From Protonemura montana (taxonomy: Eukaryota > Arthropoda > Insecta > Plecoptera > Nemouridae): a stretch of DNA of 64,000 nucleotides. The notes below the pieces were generated by a model. The model made no database searches. It was not told the DNA's origin and saw only the letters and a program-made list of their open reading frames with translations. Positions within the stretch are counted from its first letter, which is position 1, and each line of letters begins with the position of its first letter. A program made the position numbers and the translations under genes. The stretch is from NCBI GenBank assembly GCA_947568835.1, contig OX387604.1, forward strand, positions 4,444,001 through 4,508,000. Reading direction: 5' to 3'. Shown here piece after piece: positions 48,101 through 64,000 of the stretch.

Positions 48101-51100
48101 ATTTAGAGCCCTAAAAGTGTGACTGAGTAAGGGTTTAAGCCCCCAGTTTTGGGTAGAAACCTCAAACGATGTCGGTTTTTATGAAAATTATTGCTCACCT
48201 TGGAACGCTGCTGCACTGGTTCAATGATCTTAGTTAACGTGTAAAGGAGGATGAAGATAATGATGAACCTTAACTAGCTTAGCAGGGCGAAGGGGAAACC
48301 CGGAGCCGGCAAGTAGCCTACTCCTGTCAAAGAGACAATCACGATAATGATGATCACGATGATTATCAAGAGATAATGCAATCACGGGGTAAACGTCCCT
48401 TTCGGAGCTGTACAATGCAATGAACAGAATTTCACCACAAATACATGCTATCGAGAGGTTGATAAGCAAGGCGAATAGATTTGCCGTACGAACTTGCAAA
48501 TCTTTCCAAATTGAAAGGATACTATAATTTTATAAATTGTTTGTATGTATTATATATTACATTTTAAATTATTATATTAAAGTATAACAAACATAATATA
48601 TTTTCTCGAAAAAAAAACTAAATACAAAAAACAAAAAAAACATTAAAACATTATAAAAGCATTATAAGATTACCCGAAAAACAGGACAGCCTTGTACACA
48701 ATCAAGGTCAACCTTTTCGTCCGTCAGTCCGTGCGAGTGAATAGGATTTTTTTTGTCTCCTTTAATAATAATAATAATAATAATAACAATACATTTTTAT
48801 TTCCAGATTGGTTGACATATGTTAACATTGGGTTGGTCAAACATAATAGTAGTAATATATACATTTACAAATTAAAATATTCTTCTAGTGAGTACATACA
48901 GTTTGTTGTTATAAAGTTCATTAGCTTCCCAGCGAAGTCTTGGTTCGTCAGTCTAGCTTTAATATCAGCTGGCAGTTTATTGAAAATGTGTACCCCCATA
49001 GAGACATTTGAGCATTAGATTTTTACGACAGAAAATAAATACACGGCTTAATAACAGGTATCGATGGTGATGTTGCAGAACCTCATATCTCCAAAATATA
49101 AATTGTTCAGTAGATACCTAAAAGCGTTTTTAAAATTAGGTAATGAGACCTTATTAGTGAAACTCACATGTTTAAATGTCAACAAAAATACCATGAATAA
49201 TATCCTAATCACAATAAAAAATAAAAAAATGATAATCTAAATTCAATAAAATCTTAGGGTGATGTACGGTTTTGCAAGCCACTATTGAGGTTTTGCAATT
49301 TTGAAATTCAGATAGATATGTGAGGTTTTGCCACAAAAATCCGCGATTTTTTCACTAAACGTTTAAAAAATAAACCCATTTTCGAAAAAAGTGGAGATGT
49401 CGGGTTATGCCACATCACCATCGATATTTTAAGTGGCAACACTAACATTATCAAAATAATTTTTGAATTGAATTGAACTTATCTGTTGATATTGGTTTCA
49501 CCTATATATTTAGTATTTATAAAAGCAGTTCGTAATTTATCTAGTAATTATTTAAACTACTAAATTTCGTAGATAAAATAATTATAGTTTTCTGTAGGTC
49601 CAGGCTAAACTCATTCTCAAATAATACTAAACTCAAAAAAAAAACTTATTGTCAAGTCAGTTTACTGACCATCTCAAATATCGATTGCGACCACATACAG
49701 ATCATAAATGCGAACTGGAATTAAAAAGGAAACAATTGGTTTGGCGATTAATTTGTTACTTTGATTTCAAAAACTTCAAAAGTATGCATAATTTTATCAA
49801 TTTTATCAACATTCTTAGATCTTATCAAATATCAATCTCTTACTCGATGAGCACTCAGCAAAAAGGTCTGCGCGATACAGAAAGTATCGTGGTAAATCAC
49901 GATAAGGTCGGAGGAAAGGTGTCAGTTAGTTCAAACCTTTATTCAGCAAACACTTAAAAAAATACGTACCAGTTAATTTGTTGCATACCAAGCTACACCA
50001 CATAAAAAACAGAACAATTTCCTTCAAAATATGAACAAAAAACTGAAATACACTAACAAATTATAAAAAAAAAACCATATATCAAACAGTTGAGGCCAAA
50101 GGGATATCAATTAAACATACAAAAGGCAAGCCAAAAAAAAAACTCTAAAAGTATAAATATATAAATGTTTATAACGCAATTTTCGTCTTTAAGATAACAC
50201 CAACGCCGTCCACAACAACAGCAACATCAACAGCAACATCAACAGCAACATCAACAGCAACATCAACAGCCGTAACAACAACCAGGCCACTAACAACTTT
50301 AACCACAACAACTGGCCCATTCCCGACATGCGGATGGATTTGTGAAGGGCCAGGTGGACCAGGTGGACCAGGTGGTCCAGGAGGTCCAGGAGGTCCAGGT
50401 GGCCCTGGCAGTCCAAGCCAACCAGTAAGCCCAGGAAACCCAGGGGGACCGGGAGGACCGGGTGGACCAGGAGGTCCAGGAGGTCCAGGAGGTCCAGGAA
50501 CTCCAAACACACCTGGAACTCCAAATCAACCAAGCAGCCCAGGAGGACAAGGAGGACCAGGAGGACCAGGAGGACCTGGAGGACCAGGAGGACCAGGAAC
50601 TCCAAACCAACCAGGAACGCCAAACCAACCTAGCAGCCCAGGAGGTCCAAGCGGTCCAGGAGGTACAGGAGGTCAAGGAACTCCAAATCAACCAGGCGGC
50701 CCAGGAGGACCAGGAGGACCAGGAGGACCAGGAGGACCAGGAGGACCAAGAGGTCCAGGTGGACCAGGAGGTCCTGGAGGTACAGGAGGTCCAGGAGGTC
50801 CAGGAGGTTTAGGGGGTCCAGGAACTCCAAACCAACCAGGAACGCCAAACCAACCTGGAACTCCAAATCAACCAGGCAGCCCAGGAGGACCAGGTGGACC
50901 AGGAGGACCAGGAGGACTAGGAGGTCCAGGAACTCCAAGCCAACCTAGCAGCCCAGGAGGACCAGGAGGACCAGGAGGACCAGGAGGACCAGGAGGACCA
51001 GGAGGACCAGGAGGTCCAGGTGGACCAGGAGGTCCTGGAGGTCCAGGAGGTCCAGGAGGTCCAGGAGGTCCAGGAGGTTTAGGGGGTCCAGGAACTCCAA

Positions 51101-54100
51101 ACCAACCAGGAACGCCAAACCAACCTGGAACTCCAAATCAACCAGGCAGCCCAGGAGGACCAGGTGGACCAGGAGGACCAGGAGGACTAGGAGGTCCAGG
51201 AAATCCAAGCCAACCTAGCAGCCCAGGAGGACTAGGAGGACCAGGAGGACCAGGAGGACCAGGAGGACCAGGAGGACCAGGAGGACCAGGAGGACCAGGT
51301 GGACCAGGAGGACCCGGAGGTCCAGGAGGTCCAGGAGGTCCAGGAGGTTTAGGGGGTCCAGGAACTCCAAACCAACCAGGAACGCCAAACCAACCTGGAA
51401 CTCCAAATCAACCTGGCAGCCCAGGAGGACCAGGAGGACCAGGTGGACCAGGAGGACCAGGAGGTCCAGGAGGTCTAAGAACGCCAAACCAACCTGGAAC
51501 TCTTAATCAACCAGGCGGCCCAGGAGGACCAGGAGGACCAGGAGGGCCAGGAGGACCAGGTGGTCCAGGAGGTCCCGGAGGTCCTGGAGGTTTAGGAGGT
51601 CCAGGAACTCCAAACCAACCAGGATCGCCAAACCAACCTGGAACTCCAAATCAACCAGGAGGACCAGGAGGACTAGGAGGACCAGGAGGACCAGGAGGAC
51701 CAGGCGGACCAGGAGGACCAGGAGGTCCAGGTGGACCAGGAGGTCCTGGAGGTCCAGGAGGTCCAGGAGGTCCAGGAGGTTTAGGGGGTCCAGGAACTCC
51801 AAACCAACCAGGAACGCCAAACCAACCTGGAACTCAAAATCAACCAGGCAGCCCAGGAGGACCAGGTGGACCAGGAGGACCAGGAGGACTAGGAGGTCCA
51901 GGAAATCCAAGCCAACCTAGCAGCCCAGGAGGACCAGGAGGACCCGGAGGTCCAGGAGGTCCAGGAGGTCCAGGAGGTTTAGGGGGTCCAGGAACTCCAA
52001 ACCAACCAGGAATGCCAAACCAACCTGGAACTCCAAATCAACCTGGCAGCCCAGGAGGACCAGGAGGACCAGATGGACCAGGAGGACCCGAAGGTCCAGG
52101 AGGTCCCGGAGGTCCTGGAGGTTTAGGAGGTCCAGGAACTCCAAACCAACCAGGATCGCCAAACCAACCTGGAACTCCAAATCAACCAGGAGGACCAGGA
52201 GGACTAGGAGGACCAGGAGGACCAGGAGGACCAGGAGGACCAGGAGGACCAGGAGGTCCAGGTGGACCAGGAGGTCCTGGAGGTCCAGGAGGTCCAGGAG
52301 GTCCAGGAGGTTTAGGGGGTCCAGGAACTCCAAACCAACCAGGAACGCCAAACCAACCTGGAACTCCAAATCAACCAGGCAGCCCAGGAGGACCAGGTGG
52401 ACCAGGAGGACCAGGAGGACTAGGAGGTCCAGGAAATTCAAGCCAACCTAGCAGCCCAGGAGGACCAGGAGGACCCGGAGGTCCAGGAGGTCCAGGAGGT
52501 CCAGGAACGCCAAACCAACCTGGAACTCCAAATCAACCTGGCAGCCCAGGAGGACCAGGAGGACCAGGTGGACCAGGAGGACCAGGAGGTCCAGGAGGTC
52601 TAGGAACGCCAAACCAACCTGGAACTCTAAATCAACCAGGCGGCCCAGGAGGACCAGGAGGACCAGGTGGACCAGGAGGACTAGGAGGTCCAGGAACTCC
52701 AAACCAACCAGGAACGTCAAACCAACCTGGTTCTCCAAATCAACCAGGTGGCCCAGGTGGCCCAGGAGGACCAGGAGGACCAGGAGGGCCAGGAGGACCA
52801 GGTGGACCAGAAGGTCCCGGAGGTCCTGGAGGTTTAGGAGGTCCAGGAACTCCAAACCAACCAGGATCGCCAAACCAACCTGGAACTTCAAATCAACCAG
52901 GCAGTCCAGGAGGACCAGGAGGACCAGGAGGACCAGGAGGACTAGGAGGTTTAGGAGGTCCAGGAACGCCAAACCAACCAGGAACGCTAAACCAACCTGG
53001 AACTCCAAATCAACCAGGCAGCCCAGGAGGACCAGGAGGACCAGGAGGACCAGGAGGACCAGGAGGACCAGGAGGACTAGGAGGATTAGGTGGACTAGGA
53101 GGTCTAGGAACGCCAAACCAACCTGGAACTCTAAATCAACCAGGCGGCCCAGGAGGACCAGGTGGACCAGGCGGCCCAGGAGGACCAGGAGGACCAGGTG
53201 GACCAGGAGGACTAGGAGGTCCCGGAACTCCAAACCAACCAGGAACGTCAAACCAACCTGGAACTCCAAATCAACCAGGCGGCCCAGGAGGACCAGGTGG
53301 ACCAGGAGGACTAGGTGGACCAGGAGGTCCTGGAGGTCCAGGAGGTTTAGGAGGTCCAGGAACTCCAAACCAACCAGGAACGCCAAACCAACCTGGAACT
53401 TCAAATCAACCAGGCAGTCCAGGAGGACCAGGAGGACCAGGAGGACCAGGAGGACCAGGAGGATTAGGTGGACCAGGAGGTCTAGGAACGCCAAACCAAC
53501 CTGGAACTCTTAATCAACCAGTCAGCCCAGGAGGACCAGGAGGACCAGGAGGACCAGGAGGACTAGGAGGATTAGGTGGACTAGGAGGTCTAGGAACGCC
53601 AAACCAACCTGGAACTCCAAATCAACCAGTTAGCCCAGGAGGACTAGGAGGACCAGGAGGACCAGGTGGACCAGGAGGACTAGGAGGTTCAGGAACTCTA
53701 AACCAACCAGGAACTCCAAACCAACCTGGCAGTCCAGGAGGACCAGGAGGTCCAGGTGGACCAGGTGGACCAGGAGGACTAGGAGGTTCAGGAATTTTAT
53801 ACCAACCAGGCAGTCCAGGTGGACTAGGTGGACCAGGTGGACCAGGAGGTCCAGGAGGTCCAGGAGGTCTAGGTGGATTAGGAACTCTGTACCTACCTGG
53901 AACTCCTAACCAACCAGGAACTTTAATACAACCGGGCAGCCCAGGAGGACCAGGAGGACCAGGAGGACCAGGAGGACCAGGAGGACCAGGAGGTTCAGGT
54001 GGATTAGGAACTCTCAACCAACCAGGCAGTCCAGGAGGACCAGGTGGACCAGGAAGACCTGGAGGACCAGGAGGTCTAGGAGGTTCAGGTGGATTAGGAA

Positions 54101-54489
54101 CTCCAAACCAACCAGGAACTCCAAACCAACTTGGAAGCCTAGGAATCCAAGGCTGCTTATCTGCAATGGGTGGGTTGAGTACACCTTCAAAAACAGTGGG
54201 TTCTTTTGGAACCGGAAGCCTTGGCGGTGTTCCTAACTATCCTTATCTGTACCTCTCAGGGTCACATTCAACAGTTAGACCTTTCGTTCCTTCTGCTCCT
54301 GGGGGTTCAGATGTGGTCTGCGGCTCCTCTGGTCCTACCACCAAGTCTTACCCATGTTTAGGAGTCTGGGAGAAACTCCATGAGGCTAATTCACCTTCAA
54401 AACCTGATGTCGCCGTCCCAACGTTTTGGCCTTGGTCTTGGAATGTGCAATCCATCGGCTATGATGTTTTAGGACTGAGAGTCAAGTAA
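42060..54489 (+). CDS. Giant secreted mucin/collagen-like repeat protein
   Basis: A hand-built model of about 2,431 residues. Exons are 42060-42104, 43346-43721, 44664-47242 and 50194-54489, plus a likely 30-nt microexon at 43845-43874. Every junction is GT-AG and phase-compatible (0/0, 1/1, 0/0). Residues 1-19 form a signal peptide ([19 protein letters not shown]). RIKR at 30-33 is a furin-like site. Residues about 53-137 carry six [13 protein letters not shown]-type repeats, each with one Cys. Residues 142-1000 are a Thr-rich mucin block with [14 protein letters not shown] units and no Cys. Residues about 1053-2310 are GGP triplets interrupted by [12 protein letters not shown] modules. A unique tail of about 120 residues has three Cys. 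This suggests a heavily O-glycosylated extracellular matrix, sheath, silk or lining protein; no exact family is recognised. An AATAAA lies 119 nt past the stop. Confidence 0.68.
42951..42970 (+). repeat. Poly-C tract
   Basis: 20 consecutive C in intron 1 of the mucin/collagen-like gene. Confidence 0.9.
43346..43721 (+). CDS. Mucin/collagen-like gene exon 2 (Cys-Thr repeats)
   Basis: Acceptor TTTCTGTTTTTGAAG; donor T|GTAAGT leaves phase 1. Encodes the end of the signal peptide (VGIG), the KRIKR dibasic site and six 13-residue [13 protein letters not shown] repeats, two of them with an extra TGQ. An alternative acceptor at 43,276 runs into TGA at 43,295, so this start is preferred. Confidence 0.68.
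43845..43874 (+). CDS. Candidate 30-nt microexon of the mucin/collagen-like gene
   Basis: Acceptor CTGGCCAATCTAG and donor G|GTAAGT bracket 30 nt. In phase 1 it would insert ten residues ([10 protein letters not shown]) while restoring phase 1, so inclusion or skipping keeps the frame. It could be a constitutive or a cassette exon. Confidence 0.45.
43910..43975 (+). repeat. 24-bp tandem repeat
   Basis: Almost three copies of a 24-bp unit containing ACGATTACTAAAGATTCTAG. It lies just past the candidate microexon donor. One open frame across it reads ITITKDSS repeats, but it has no acceptor or donor of its own. Confidence 0.85.
44664..47242 (+). CDS. Mucin/collagen-like gene exon 3 (Thr-rich mucin block)
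   Basis: Acceptor GATCGTTTTACAG; donor TCT|GTAAGT, phase 0. Encodes residues 141-1000. Basic 42-nt units ([14 protein letters not shown]) are mixed with 18-nt [12 protein letters not shown] units and rare EATTTT or TKLTTT variants. The last part changes to [18 protein letters not shown]. Thr runs beside Pro are typical O-glycosylation substrates. The plus strand is almost pure A/C with GTGG islands, so several other frames are also open. Confidence 0.75.
47605..47794. repeat. Foldback (inverted) repeat
   Basis: The left half, starting GTGATGTGTTGTACAG, and the reverse complement of the right half, starting GTGATGTAATCTTTTG, align over about 90 nt with gaps. Shared blocks include TGACTT, AAGTCGA and a final CTTCAG. 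Related single-arm sequence occurs at about 59,880-60,055 in an esterase intron (opposite orientation) and about 42,405-42,510. Confidence 0.5.
48228..48505 (-). mobile_element. 5S-SINE-like family copy
   Basis: Reverse complement shows TTCGCCTTGCTTATCAACCT, GGTGAAATTCTGTTCATTGC, a diverged ACGTTTACCCCGTG region with a (GAT)-rich insertion, CTTGCCGGCTCCGGG, and the ATC-rich stretch. The distal tail is diverged. Confidence 0.65.
49061..49424. mobile_element. MITE-like element with 33-bp terminal inverted repeats
   Basis: Starts TCGATGGTGATGTTGCAGAA and ends with the reverse complement of TCGATGGTGATGTGGCATAA; the arms match at 28 of 33 positions. TA lies directly outside both ends (49,059-60 and 49,425-26), as for Tc1/mariner-type target duplications. 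The interior is noncoding. Confidence 0.6.
50194..54489 (+). CDS. Mucin/collagen-like gene exon 4 (GGP/NQP repeat and C-terminus)
   Basis: Acceptor TTTTCGTCTTTAAG. The frame stays open for 1,431 codons to TAA. It starts [15 protein letters not shown], passes a CGWIC motif (Cys1046 and 1050), then has about 1,260 residues of triplets ending in Pro or Leu: [15 protein letters not shown]. The first ATG in this frame is at 52,012, deep in the repeat; the true N-terminus comes from upstream exons. Ends with a non-repetitive tail ([30 protein letters not shown]). Confidence 0.8.
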   Translation: MTPTPSTTTATSTATSTATSTATSTAVTTTRPLTTLTTTTGPFPTCGWICEGPGGPGGPGGPGGPGGPGGPGSPSQPVSPGNPGGPGGPGGPGGPGGPGGPGTPNTPGTPNQPSSPGGQGGPGGPGGPGGPGGPGTPNQPGTPNQPSSPGGPSGPGGTGGQGTPNQPGGPGGPGGPGGPGGPGGPRGPGGPGGPGGTGGPGGPGGLGGPGTPNQPGTPNQPGTPNQPGSPGGPGGPGGPGGLGGPGTPSQPSSPGGPGGPGGPGGPGGPGGPGGPGGPGGPGGPGGPGGPGGPGGLGGPGTPNQPGTPNQPGTPNQPGSPGGPGGPGGPGGLGGPGNPSQPSSPGGLGGPGGPGGPGGPGGPGGPGGPGGPGGPGGPGGPGGPGGLGGPGTPNQPGTPNQPGTPNQPGSPGGPGGPGGPGGPGGPGGLRTPNQPGTLNQPGGPGGPGGPGGPGGPGGPGGPGGPGGLGGPGTPNQPGSPNQPGTPNQPGGPGGLGGPGGPGGPGGPGGPGGPGGPGGPGGPGGPGGPGGLGGPGTPNQPGTPNQPGTQNQPGSPGGPGGPGGPGGLGGPGNPSQPSSPGGPGGPGGPGGPGGPGGLGGPGTPNQPGMPNQPGTPNQPGSPGGPGGPDGPGGPEGPGGPGGPGGLGGPGTPNQPGSPNQPGTPNQPGGPGGLGGPGGPGGPGGPGGPGGPGGPGGPGGPGGPGGPGGLGGPGTPNQPGTPNQPGTPNQPGSPGGPGGPGGPGGLGGPGNSSQPSSPGGPGGPGGPGGPGGPGTPNQPGTPNQPGSPGGPGGPGGPGGPGGPGGLGTPNQPGTLNQPGGPGGPGGPGGPGGLGGPGTPNQPGTSNQPGSPNQPGGPGGPGGPGGPGGPGGPGGPEGPGGPGGLGGPGTPNQPGSPNQPGTSNQPGSPGGPGGPGGPGGLGGLGGPGTPNQPGTLNQPGTPNQPGSPGGPGGPGGPGGPGGPGGLGGLGGLGGLGTPNQPGTLNQPGGPGGPGGPGGPGGPGGPGGPGGLGGPGTPNQPGTSNQPGTPNQPGGPGGPGGPGGLGGPGGPGGPGGLGGPGTPNQPGTPNQPGTSNQPGSPGGPGGPGGPGGPGGLGGPGGLGTPNQPGTLNQPVSPGGPGGPGGPGGLGGLGGLGGLGTPNQPGTPNQPVSPGGLGGPGGPGGPGGLGGSGTLNQPGTPNQPGSPGGPGGPGGPGGPGGLGGSGILYQPGSPGGLGGPGGPGGPGGPGGLGGLGTLYLPGTPNQPGTLIQPGSPGGPGGPGGPGGPGGPGGSGGLGTLNQPGSPGGPGGPGRPGGPGGLGGSGGLGTPNQPGTPNQLGSLGIQGCLSAMGGLSTPSKTVGSFGTGSLGGVPNYPYLYLSGSHSTVRPFVPSAPGGSDVVCGSSGPTTKSYPCLGVWEKLHEANSPSKPDVAVPTFWPWSWNVQSIGYDVLGLRVK

Positions 54490-54607
54490 TTACACTTTGA
54501 AGAGTAAACCATGTTAAAAGGAAAACAGGACAAAAAAAATAATTTTTAGCATTATGAATAATGATATATGTTAATCGTGTGAGCGCTTTAAGCCGTAAAC
54601 TACTTGT

Positions 54608-54613
54608 AATAAA
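54608..54613 (+). promoter_or_regulatory. Polyadenylation signal AATAAA
   Basis: Canonical hexamer 119 nt after the TAA of the mucin/collagen-like gene. Confidence 0.55.
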
Positions 54614-55983
54614 TTTAAGTGCAGCTATATTCTCTATTTTAATTCTTTATTTGTACCTGCGTCGTTGCTATCCCACGGAGTAACTGTTCGAACTTCCTGT
54701 ATTAGATTTTTTTTCGCATTTTATTAAAACTCTGATCGGGCAGTAGTCGTCCAAAAATTAAACACGAGGACAAACTTTTACAATCTTTGTGAAATTGCTT
54801 TTATCCACACGATTGCCGTGCAGCCAAATCTTTAGGCGAGGGAAATCGGATCAATTTAAAAAATTTGTTACATTGGAGAACAAGCTGAAATTTTCCGAAT
54901 TTGTTCAGGACACCTTAGCTCATCTGGACGGGTGTGAGTGGCTGTGGTAATTTCTGCGCGGCTAGAGTTTGGGAACAGGGCTAAGTTACAGGCACAAAGA
55001 GATATAGTAATAATTATTATAATTTTTATTATCACGATTGACCGTTACGATGTATTTAGTGCGTTTTTGGCATTTTTGAAGACTAAAATTGATCATTCTG
55101 TCCAAAGTTCATAATAACGTAGTCTTATTAGGTTCCTACAAATGCAAAATGCGGATTGCAAACGCACTTATAAATCCATGGGCGAAATTTGTCACTATTT
55201 TTCCGCATTTGTACAACACAAATTTCTTGAAAATACACGAAAAACGATATTTTAGATGAGCATCGAACCATTCTCCACATTACCCCGTATAAGATGAAAT
55301 ATTTGAAACTTTTGTTAATTAAAACACAGACACGACAGAAAATCAAGAAACAACTTTTCTCCCTCTCAAAATGTGCTGCGCCAGACGAGCGTTCTAGAGT
55401 CTAGAGGAGTCAGGACGCTTCTCTTGGAATCAGGAGTCAGGAGTCAAGCTGGCATAATGAAGGGTTGCTGCATCCGCGTCAGCCAGGGGCGACTGACATT
55501 TAGATAGGGTGGCGGCAGATGGCGCAACATCGCGAGCTCTCTACACAAATTAAACGTTAAAACGAAATTAATAATTCGATCTGGATAAATGTGCTGATAT
55601 TCTTTGGGCGAGAGAGGAAAATGTACCAGAAGGATATTTGCAAGTGCAAAATTCCTTGGTAAAATTGTTACAAATCCCATCTGTATGAGTCGAATAAATG
55701 ATTTCCTAAAGAATCAGTGGGTCTTATCGTTTCATCGGTTTTTGAGAGCTGTATTCTGAAGCCCGATTTAGATGTCGATTCAGGACTAGATTCACCTATT
55801 CACCGGTTGACACGAATCAAAAAGATCGAAAAAGTATCGATTTTTTTTTTTTTAATTCTTAGACAAATTACCACTTGGGTTTTTTGTTAAAATTAGAAGG
55901 CGCTCTTTCTAATTCGAATATGGAGAGGGCACCATCTGCATTATTCCAATTTGAATTCATTTTTTATTTTTGACTCTTTTGGG

Positions 55984-56185
55984 AAGCCGGTGATCTCCTT
56001 GGAGCTCATAGAGATCTGCACGTGCCGGCACCAGGTTTTTCTCCCCATCCTTCTAAGTTAGGTTAGGTTCACCAATAACCTTATTATCACTAACTTATAT
56101 TCGTATTCACCGACGTCGTTAGACCAGTGCGCCAGGGGCAGGGCCCGTTGTCAATTCTGTGCAAACAACACAAACCAATCAAGTG
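55984..56185 (+). mobile_element. 5S-SINE-like family copy, 3' two thirds
   Basis: AAGCCGGTGATCTCCTTGG, CGTGCCGGCACCAGGTTT, CTAAGTTAGGTTAGGTTC, CACCGACGTCGTTAGACC and GGCCCGTTGTCAA are present in order. Confidence 0.7.
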
Positions 56186-57143
56186 TTGACCTCATCAAGA
56201 AAGTGCAAATCAATGTAAAAAAAAATGCAAATCAATGAAAATAATAAGTATTGTCTGTCGTGTTTAAATTCAGAAGCAAGATAACTCTCAGAATTTGGAA
56301 AAAACACGTATTAGTTGTAAGAGCAAGTATTACACCGGTCAGAAGCGCGAAAAAAATAAAGATAAAGAGCATTTTGGTGGTCTTTCAATGCTCATCCCTT
56401 TATTTCCCTTGCTTAGCTGCCAAGTGCCAAGCTGTAGGTCTACGACATGAGATAACGTACCCCCCACTCAAGAACGGTCTTGACCTGTCTCTGATGGGAA
56501 GCAACAACCGGTTTTTGCTCTCGGCGTTTGCAAGGACATCTTCGTTAGCACATACCTAGCTCTTCCCTGAATAAAGCATAGCCAGTCTAGCACGGAGGCC
56601 GGCATAGTGTGTTCCTCGTTTGCTTGATGTAAGTGGCATATTATACCGTCGATCATCAGAACATTTATTTTACGTTCGTACGCCCATGAAGAACACTAAT
56701 GTTTTTTTTTATTTCTATGCGCGATTTCTATGTATCTTGACCCGAGTGTAATTATTCACTTGCTAGATTACTTACTGCTTGGACTTGTCGCATGAATTGC
56801 TGTCAAGTGTCAGGCCTGGTGTTCAGGTAGTACTGGCCTTTGGTACTGGCATTTGGCACCTGCCTACAAACATGAAAGCATAAACTGTACTTATCAACTA
56901 CCTGCATGTAATAATTTGTTTTTCACATACCTTAGGAATCTGTTAAAAATTATAGTGTTTATCGTTTTAGTTTTTAAATATTTAATTTTGTTGAAAATTT
57001 CGTCCAAATTTATGAGCTTTACTTATTGCATGAAACACTCGAAAACTGCATCGCTATTGGTACCTTATATTCATTTATCAATAGCTGTGTGTGGTGTAGG
57101 TATTTATAATTATTTCTGAACACCTACATCATTGTTACAGAAA

Positions 57144-64000
<6,857 letters not shown>

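Larger units (their letters stand above)
47243..50193. other. Intron 3 of the mucin/collagen-like gene
   Basis: About 2.95 kb. Contains a foldback repeat, a SINE copy, an (AAT)n run near 48,764-48,786 followed by LINE-tail-like sequence, and a MITE-like element. No further phase-0 exon seen. Confidence 0.5.
54490..57143. other. Intergenic between mucin/collagen-like gene and esterase
   Basis: AT-rich. Holds the upstream gene's polyadenylation signal and a SINE copy. No coding exon supported. Any 5' noncoding exon or promoter of the esterase lies here or is unseen. Confidence 0.5.

Noticed and set aside
52448-53494. Leu/Val-rich antisense frames across the collagen-like exon (also 50,169-52,441 and 53,622-54,017)
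   Set aside because: Shadows of GGA-GGA-CCA repeats on the other strand; no independent signals.

Overview
The window is AT-rich nuclear DNA of an animal, most likely an arthropod. Three intron-containing genes sit in repeat-rich intergenic and intronic DNA. All introns I placed are GT-AG, and reading phases match across every junction. The arthropod call rests on an insect-type secreted carboxylesterase, a Wnt16 gene (kept in aphids, Daphnia, ticks and myriapods, missing from flies and Tribolium), LINE remnants and a 5S-rRNA-headed SINE-like family. A hemimetabolous insect is a reasonable guess, but the sequence alone does not settle the species.

Layout. (1) 1-12.4 kb: no gene I can name; a short open frame at the left edge, GC-rich repeats, inverted repeats, SINE copies and a decayed retroelement ORF. 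(2) 12,418-31,150, minus strand: a complete Wnt16 gene with seven coding exons and 401 residues. Its introns hold a 92-bp tandem duplication of one of its own 3' splice sites, a 27-bp minisatellite touching another splice site, SINE copies and a LINE 3' end. (3) 31.2-42.0 kb: intergenic, with a hexanucleotide array, poly-G tracts, a tRNA-Ala-like sequence and two SINE copies in opposite orientation. (4) 42,060-54,489, plus strand: a gene assembled here for a giant secreted protein of about 2,430 residues. It has a signal peptide, a furin-like site, Cys-containing short repeats, an 859-residue Thr-rich mucin block and about 1,260 residues of a collagen-like repeat with Pro at almost every third position. 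(5) 57,144 to the right edge, plus strand: a secreted type-B carboxylesterase, ten exons seen, with its catalytic triad intact and the stop codon just outside the window.

The three genes show no obvious functional link: a morphogen, a structural or mucous matrix protein and a hydrolase. The most novel object is the mucin/collagen-like gene. The next most interesting are the decoy splice acceptors upstream of Wnt16 exon 3 and the 5S-derived interspersed repeat. Gene models were built by hand from splice signals and phase; none is confirmed by transcripts.
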